NCBI RefSeq assembly: GCF_016863035.1
Contig: NZ_BOOC01000040.1
Span: 27,113-91,112 of the forward strand
DNA: 64,000 nucleotides
Source: Microbispora corallina
GTDB lineage: Bacteria > Actinomycetota > Actinomycetes > Streptosporangiales > Streptosporangiaceae
Direction of reading: 5' to 3'
Positions 58,999-64,000 of the stretch are shown here, piece by piece. Within the stretch, counting starts at the first letter, position 1. Each line of letters begins with the position of its first letter. Position numbers and translations under genes: made by a program. A model generated the notes under the pieces. The model was not told the DNA's origin, did no database searches, and worked only from the letters and a program-made list of their open reading frames with translations.

Positions 58999-60254
58999 AT
59001 GCACGGCTTCCGGCGCGATCTCGGCCTCCTCCGGGACCGGCGCTTCGCGCTGCTGCTGACGGCCCGGACGGTCTCCGTGCTGGGCGCCTCGTTCGCGCCG
59101 GTGGCGCTGGCCTTCGGCGTGCTGGGCCTGCCGGGGGCGACCGCCGCCACGCTGTCGGCGGTCCTCACCGCCGAGGCGCTGCCATGGTCGCGTTCATGCT
59201 GGTCGGCGGCGTCCTCGCGGACCGCCTGCCCCGGCACCGGGTCATGACGGCCGGGGAGGCGCTCAACGCCGTCGCGTACGCCGCGCTCTCGGCGATGCTG
59301 CTCACCGGGTGGACGCCGCTGCCCGCCCTCGTCGCGGCGAGCGGGCTCAGCGGGGTGGCCTCGGCCGTGCTCTTCCCCGCGCTGACCGGGATCGTCCCCG
59401 ACGTGGTCCCGTCCGAACGCCTGCAGACCGCCAACGCCCTGCTCGGGCTCGGGACCAACGTGTCCCGGGTCGCGGGGCTCGTGCTGAGCGGGGCGGCGGT
59501 GGTCCTGCTCGGGGGCGGCGTGGCCCTCGCGGTGAGCGGCGCCATGTTCGCCTGCGCGGGCTGCCTGATCCTCATGCTGCGCCTCACCCCCGCCGAGCGG
59601 CGGGCCGCGCGGAGCCACTCGGTCCTGGCCGATCTGCGGATCGGCTGGCGTGAGTTCGTCTCGCGGCAGTGGCTGTGGGTGGTGGTCGCGCAGTTCTCGA
59701 TCCTCGTGATGGCCCTGCAGGCCGCCCACGGTGTGCTGGGCCCGCTGATCGCCAAGGAGTCGCTCGGGGGCGCGGCCGCCTGGTCGGCCGTCCTCGCGGG
59801 GGAGGCCGTCGGCATGATCGCGGGTGTCGTCGTCACGCTGCGGCTGCGTCCCCGGCGGCCCATCCTGGTGGCGACGCTGCTCACGCTGCCGACGGCCCTG
59901 CCGTCCCTGCTGCTCGGGGCGGCGGCGCCCCTGTGGTCGGTCGTGCTCGGCGCCATGGTGATGGGCGTGAGCTTCGACATCTTCGGCGTCCTGTGGAACA
60001 CGACCATGCAGCGGGAGGTCCCGCCGGAGGCGCTGTCGCGGGTGAGCTCCTACGACGCGCTCGGCTCGCTCATGCTCGGCCCGATCGGCCTGATGGTGGC
60101 CGGTCCGCTGGCGGTCGTCACCGGGCCGCGCCCGGCGCTGACCGCGTGCGGGGTCATCGTCGTCCTCGTCTCGCTGGCCGCGCTGGCCGCCCCCGGCGTG
60201 CGGAACCTGCGCGTCCCTGAGGAGGCGGCCGACGCCGCCCCCAGCAACGCCTGA
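58999..60254 (+). pseudogene. MFS transporter interrupted by a frameshift
   Basis: Two frames add up to one MFS_3-type (EntS-like) exporter of ~418 aa. Codons from ATG 58999 give FRRDLGLLRDRRFALLLTAR to LTAEALP. The next frame then gives VAFMLVGGVLADRLPRHRV (MFS motif A) through to the stop at 60254. The join is near 59180, where CTGCCATGG lacks one base relative to an expected CTG-CCN-ATG. It is either a recent single-base deletion or a sequencing error. An internal ATG at 59184 could make a protein lacking TM1-2, unlikely to work. Confidence 0.8.
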
Positions 60255-60366
60255 TACCCCACCTTCCCTAATTCAGGACGAAAGCGACAGGGACCCCCAC
60301 AGGGTGCGCTCAGACTGCAGGGGTAAAGTACGGCGGGTTCTGTTCGTGCACGTCGGCGAGGTGGGG

Positions 60367-61623
60367 ATGGCGGGGGTCCAGTCGGCCCTGAGGCGTGTGG
60401 CCCTCGACACCCGCCCGCTCAGCCTCGTGGCGTACCGGCGCCTGCTGATCGGCCAGGGCGTGTCGTTCATCGGCTTCCAGCTGACGACGGTCGCGGTCAG
60501 CGGCCAGGTGTACGCGATCACCGGCTCGTCGCTCTGGGTGGGTCTGCTCGGCCCTGTCAGCCTGGTCCCCCTGGTGATCTTCGGCCTGTGGGGCGGGGCG
60601 GTGGCCGACGCGATGGACCGCCGCAGGCTCCTGCTCACCGGCTCGGTGGTGGCCTGGACGGCCACCCTGGCCCTGCTGATCCACGCGATCTCGGGCCTGA
60701 AGAACGTCTACCTCGTCCTGGCCGTCGTCGCCCTCCAGTCCGTGGGCTTCGCGATCAGCTCGGCGACCCGCGGCGCGATCATCCCCCGCATCGTCCCGAA
60801 GGAGCGGGTGGCCGCGGCCAACACCCTCAACTTCCTGATCAGCAGCATCGGCTCGGTCCTCGGGCCGCTGCTGGCCGGCGTCGTGCTGGCCAGGGGCGGT
60901 TACGCGCTCGCGTACCTCATCGACGCGATCCTCTTCGGGGCGGGCTTCTACGCCGCTGTACGGCTGCCGCGCCTGGCGCCGCTCGGCGAGATCGCCCGGC
61001 CGGGCCTGCGCTCGGTCGTGGACGGGCTCCGCTACATCGGGACCAGGCCGATCGTGCTGATGTCCTTCGTCGTCGACATCATCGCGATGGCGTTCGCCAT
61101 GCCGCGGGCGCTGTTCCCGGAGCTGGCCGCAGAGCGGTTCGGCGGCTCCGCCGTGGCGTTCGGCTGGCTGTCGGCCGGCATCCCGATCGGGTCGGTCCTC
61201 GCGGGCGTCGCCTCCGGCTGGGTCGGCCGCGTGCGCCGCCAGGGGGTGGCGCTGACGCTCGTCATCGCGATCTGGGGCCTGACCGTCGCCGCCGCGGCGT
61301 ACGCCCAGCCGCTGTGGCTGGTCGTGGCCCTGCTCGCGGTCGGCGGCGCCGCCGACCTCGCCTCGGCCGTGTGGCGGCAGACGATCCTCCAGACGTACGC
61401 GCCCGACGAGATGCGCGGACGCATGCAGGGCGTGTTCATGGTGGTCGTGGCCGGCGGGCCGCGCCTCGGCGACCTGCGGGCGGGCGCCACGGCGACCGCG
61501 TTCGGGCTGGTGCCGGCGTGGGCCGGCGGCGGCCTGCTGTGCGCCGTGCTCGTCCTCGTGACGGGCTTCGCCGTGACCGCGTTCCGGCGGTACGACGCGA
61601 TGGCGGACCGGCCGGCGGCGTAG
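60367..61623 (+). CDS. MFS transporter (MFS_3, EntS-like)
   Basis: The 418-aa protein has 12 TM helices, LSLVAYRRLLIGQGVSFIGF at the start, motif A GLWGGAVADAMDRRRLL, and NTLNFLISSIGSVLGPLLAGV. It is related in layout to the broken transporter just upstream, so it may provide the same function. ATG 60367 with GAGG at -9 is preferred; GTG 60346 and an upstream in-frame start are possible. Substrate unknown; the family exports siderophores and drugs. Confidence 0.85.
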   Translation: MAGVQSALRRVALDTRPLSLVAYRRLLIGQGVSFIGFQLTTVAVSGQVYAITGSSLWVGLLGPVSLVPLVIFGLWGGAVADAMDRRRLLLTGSVVAWTATLALLIHAISGLKNVYLVLAVVALQSVGFAISSATRGAIIPRIVPKERVAAANTLNFLISSIGSVLGPLLAGVVLARGGYALAYLIDAILFGAGFYAAVRLPRLAPLGEIARPGLRSVVDGLRYIGTRPIVLMSFVVDIIAMAFAMPRALFPELAAERFGGSAVAFGWLSAGIPIGSVLAGVASGWVGRVRRQGVALTLVIAIWGLTVAAAAYAQPLWLVVALLAVGGAADLASAVWRQTILQTYAPDEMRGRMQGVFMVVVAGGPRLGDLRAGATATAFGLVPAWAGGGLLCAVLVLVTGFAVTAFRRYDAMADRPAA

Positions 61624-61751
61624 CGGATTCGCACCCGCGTTCTCGTTGCGCGGGCCCCTCCCGCGTGTTACCACTACCTCACGCCGGTGCGCTGTCGGGC
61701 AGGACCGTACGGGCTGGTTCTTCACTCACCCCCTCGGTTGGAGATCCCGCC

Positions 61752-63602
61752 ATGTCCCTGCGAAGACTCCGTCTCGCGCTGCCCGCGGCCCTGCTGGTCG
61801 CGGGCGCCACCGTCCTCACGGCCCCCGCCGCCCAGGCCGCGGGCGAGACCGTGAACGTCTACCTCACCACGACCTCCGACGCCCAGGGCCTCACCGTGAC
61901 GCGCGGGCTGCAGCAGCAGACCCCCGTGGCGTTCGCCGCGAGCAGCCCGGCCGCCAACCAGACGATCACCGTCAACGAGAACACCACCTACCAGCAGTTC
62001 GAGGGCGGCGGCGCGTCGTTCACGGACACGGCGGCGTGGCTGCTCAACAGCAGCGGCCTGCTGAGCGCGAGCGCCCGCGACGCCGTCATGCGCAAGCTGT
62101 TCGACCCGGTGGACGGCATCGGCCTGAGCTTCGTCCGCAACCCCATGGGCGCCTCCGACCTGGCGCGCTACAGCTACACCTACGACGACACCTGCTGCAC
62201 CGTGGACGACTTCTCCATCGCCCACGACCTGGTCGACGTGGTGCCGCTGACCAAGCAGGCCAAGGCCCTGAACCCGGCGCTCAAGATCATGGCCTCGCCG
62301 TGGACCGCGCCGCCGTGGATGAAGGACAACAACTCCTACGTCCAGGGCTGGCTGCAGTCGCAGTACTACGGCGCCTATGGCCAGTACTTCGCGAAGTACA
62401 TCCAGGCGTACCAGGCCCAGGGCCTGCACATCGACTACGTGACCCCGCAGAACGAGCCCGGCTGCTGCAACGGCTACCCGTCGATGCAGTGGAACGCCTC
62501 CGGCCTGTCGTATTTCGTCAAGAACGCCCTGTGGCCGGCCTTCCGCTCCGCCGGGATCACCACGAAGACGCTGATCCACGACTGGAACTGGGACGGCTAC
62601 GACACCTGGGTGGCCCCGCTCCTCAACGACACCGCCATCCGCAACGACCCGCTGTTCGGCGGCATCGCGTGGCACGGGTACGGCGGCGACGTCGGTCAGC
62701 AGACGACGGTGCACAACCTGTACCCGAACGTCAACGCGTACATGACCGAGCACTCGGGCGGCACGTGGATCACCGACGCGGGCAGCCAGCACGCCGAGGA
62801 CATGAACAACCTGATCGACTACACCCGCAACTGGGACCGCAGCTGGATCAAGTGGAGCCTCGCGGTGGACCAGGCCCACGGCCCCCACAACGGCGGCTGC
62901 GGCACCTGCACCGGCCTGGTCACCGTGCACAACGGCGACGGGCGCAACGGACAGGTCGACTACACGATCGAGTACTACACGATGGGCCACCTGACGAAGT
63001 TCGTCCGGCCGGGGGCGTACCGGATCGACTCGACGGCCAACTCCGCGGTGAAGAACGTCGCCTGGAAGAACCCGGACGGCTCCAAGGCCCTCATCGCGTA
63101 CAACACGACCGGCGGCACCCAGAGCGTCAAGGTCGCCTGGGGCGGGCAGTCGTTCACCTACAGCCTGCCGGCCCGCACCTCGGCCACGTTCACCTGGTCC
63201 GGCACCCAGTCGGGCGGCGGCAGCGGCGGCAAGGCCATCACCGGGTACGGCGGCAAGTGCGTGGACGTGGCCGGGGCCGACAGCGCCAACGGCACCCAGG
63301 TCCAGCTCTACACCTGCAACGGCACGGCCGCCCAGCAGTGGACGGTGGGCACGGACGGCACCATCCGCGCTCTGGGCAAGTGCCTCGACGTCGCGGCCGC
63401 GAGCAGCGCCAACGGCACCAAGGTGCAGATCTACGACTGCAACGGCACCGCCGCCCAGACCTGGACGGCCGGCTCCGACGGCACCCTGCGGGCCCTCGGC
63501 AAGTGCCTCGACGCCACCGGCCCCAGCTCCGCCGACGGCACCCCCCTGCAGATCTGGGACTGCACGGGCGGCGCGAACCAGAAGTGGACCGTCCAGTCCT
63601 GA
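61752..63602 (+). CDS. Secreted GH30-family glycoside hydrolase with ricin-B (CBM13) tail
   Basis: The 616-aa protein has a signal peptide (RRLRLALPAALLVAGATVLT, cleavage near AQA-AG). The GH30 (beta/alpha)8 domain includes FEGGGASFTDTAAWLLN, SPWTAPPWMKDN, the acid/base Glu in TPQNEPGCC, the nucleophile Glu in MTEHSGG and WSLAVDQAHGP. A beta-sandwich side domain, a GGGSGG linker and three ricin-B repeats (GKCVDVAGADSANGTQVQLY and two more, each with QxW) follow. Likely substrates are beta-1,6-glucan or galactan. ATG 61752. Confidence 0.93.
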   Translation: MSLRRLRLALPAALLVAGATVLTAPAAQAAGETVNVYLTTTSDAQGLTVTRGLQQQTPVAFAASSPAANQTITVNENTTYQQFEGGGASFTDTAAWLLNSSGLLSASARDAVMRKLFDPVDGIGLSFVRNPMGASDLARYSYTYDDTCCTVDDFSIAHDLVDVVPLTKQAKALNPALKIMASPWTAPPWMKDNNSYVQGWLQSQYYGAYGQYFAKYIQAYQAQGLHIDYVTPQNEPGCCNGYPSMQWNASGLSYFVKNALWPAFRSAGITTKTLIHDWNWDGYDTWVAPLLNDTAIRNDPLFGGIAWHGYGGDVGQQTTVHNLYPNVNAYMTEHSGGTWITDAGSQHAEDMNNLIDYTRNWDRSWIKWSLAVDQAHGPHNGGCGTCTGLVTVHNGDGRNGQVDYTIEYYTMGHLTKFVRPGAYRIDSTANSAVKNVAWKNPDGSKALIAYNTTGGTQSVKVAWGGQSFTYSLPARTSATFTWSGTQSGGGSGGKAITGYGGKCVDVAGADSANGTQVQLYTCNGTAAQQWTVGTDGTIRALGKCLDVAAASSANGTKVQIYDCNGTAAQTWTAGSDGTLRALGKCLDATGPSSADGTPLQIWDCTGGANQKWTVQS

Positions 63603-63658
63603 TCCCCTCTCTTGACTGGACGTGGCCTCTCGTCGTTAAATTCCGAGCATAAATAGTT

Positions 63659-63671
63659 AGGAAACCTTCCT
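63659..63671. promoter_or_regulatory. AGGAAACCTTCCT palindrome before a secreted enzyme gene
   Basis: AGGAA-ACC-TTCCT, in the context ATAGTTAGGAAACCTTCCTG, lies 118 bp upstream of the last gene. Similar TTAGGAAA/TTTCCTAA elements are often seen before secreted hydrolase genes of actinomycetes. The equivalent region of the GH30 gene lacks it. Confidence 0.5.
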
Positions 63672-63788
63672 GTCAATTCGAGGCTGCCCACTCGACACAG
63701 GAAGGGCCACCGCGGAGGAGGCCCTCTCACCCCCTTAATCCATTGCTTATTTAAAGCTTCAGCCTCTCTACAGAAAGAGACACCCCCC

Positions 63789-64000
63789 ATGAAACCGGTA
63801 CATCCCGGCCGCTCTCGCCTGCGACTGCTCGTGGGCGCGCTCGTGGCGGCCATTCCCCTCGTCGCGACCGGCCTGACACCCGCCTTCGCCGCGACCGGCC
63901 AGATCACCGGGTACGGCGGCAAGTGCGTGGACGTGGCCGGGGCCAACAGCGCCAACGGCACCCAGGTCCAGCTCTACACCTGCAACGGCACGGCCGCCCA
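63789..64000 (+). CDS. Secreted ricin-B-containing protein, 5' part only
   Basis: The frame runs off the right edge. A signal peptide (RLRLLVGALVAAIPLVATGL, cleavage after AFA-A) is followed at once by a ricin-B repeat, GQITGYGGKCVDVAGANSAN and on. The repeat is almost identical, at DNA level too, to the first repeat of the GH30 enzyme. Here the lectin module is N-terminal, so a catalytic domain probably follows outside the window. ATG 63789; weak SD (AAAGAGA). Confidence 0.88.
   Translation, partial: MKPVHPGRSRLRLLVGALVAAIPLVATGLTPAFAATGQITGYGGKCVDVAGANSANGTQVQLYTCNGTAA

Noticed and set aside
1..64000. CRISPR array or cas genes
   Set aside because: No regularly spaced direct repeats with unique spacers; all repeats seen are contiguous tandem units or protein-domain repeats.

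Overview
The window comes from a very GC-rich actinomycete, most likely Streptosporangiales (Streptosporangium, Nonomuraea, Microbispora or a relative). The grounds are GTG/TTG starts, a Bpa proteasome activator, CrgA, PASTA kinases, a YidC paralogue next to a DUF6412-type protein, and ricin-B-tailed secreted glycosidases. The order tRNA-Leu, fhaA, fhaB, pstP, rodA, pbpA, pknA, pknB, trpG, crgA, rhomboid, ppiA is the one that lies near oriC in many actinobacteria. A near-perfect parS sequence (20894) and two DnaA-box-like sequences (47082-47103) fit an origin-proximal position.

Layout. 1-2.7 kb: the edge of an integrated element, with a 5'-truncated tyrosine integrase, a HicA/HicB toxin-antitoxin pair whose antitoxin carries a long TPR-like extension, a decayed transposase fragment, and tRNA-Ser(TGA) with its 3' end facing the element. 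2.8-8.5 kb: a ParA/MinD-like ATPase with an FG-rich disordered half, a quinone oxidoreductase, Bpa, a HAD phosphatase and a cold-shock protein. 8.6-18 kb: a leftward GT-C transferase/DUF4446/pheA/serS group, a phosphatase-like membrane protein, and a STAS/GT2/mannosyltransferase operon. 18-26 kb: a two-component pair, parS-like site, YidC paralogue, anti-sigma kinase, PAS-GAF sensor kinase, Ogt, and a CGNR regulator divergent from a DMT exporter with twin palindromes between them. 27-36 kb: cytX under a TPP riboswitch, rhodanese, phosphatase, Fpg/Nei, TenA, LCP ligase, two CNNM proteins and an MFS transporter.

36.5-48.6 kb: tRNA-Leu(CAG) followed by a 92-bp tandem repeat, then the growth and division cluster. 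In it the Ser/Thr kinases, their phosphatase and their FHA readers are translationally coupled to the elongation synthase RodA and its transpeptidase. 48.7-57.7 kb: a DUF5324-like protein, an unrecognised protein, a Rieske protein, a HelD-type RNA-polymerase recycling helicase with a structured leader, a 35-codon small gene, a zinc alcohol dehydrogenase, and a SpoIIE phosphatase/STAS pair. 58-64 kb: a DHFR-like reductase, a frameshifted MFS gene, an intact MFS gene, a GH30 glycosidase with a ricin-B tail, and the start of a second secreted protein carrying an almost identical ricin-B repeat.

Besides the HicB-TPR fusion, the observations most worth following are the HicAB operators, the CGNR twin operators, the HelD leader, the FG-repeat ParA-like protein and the parS-like site. 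All calls are from reading the sequence; no database search was run.
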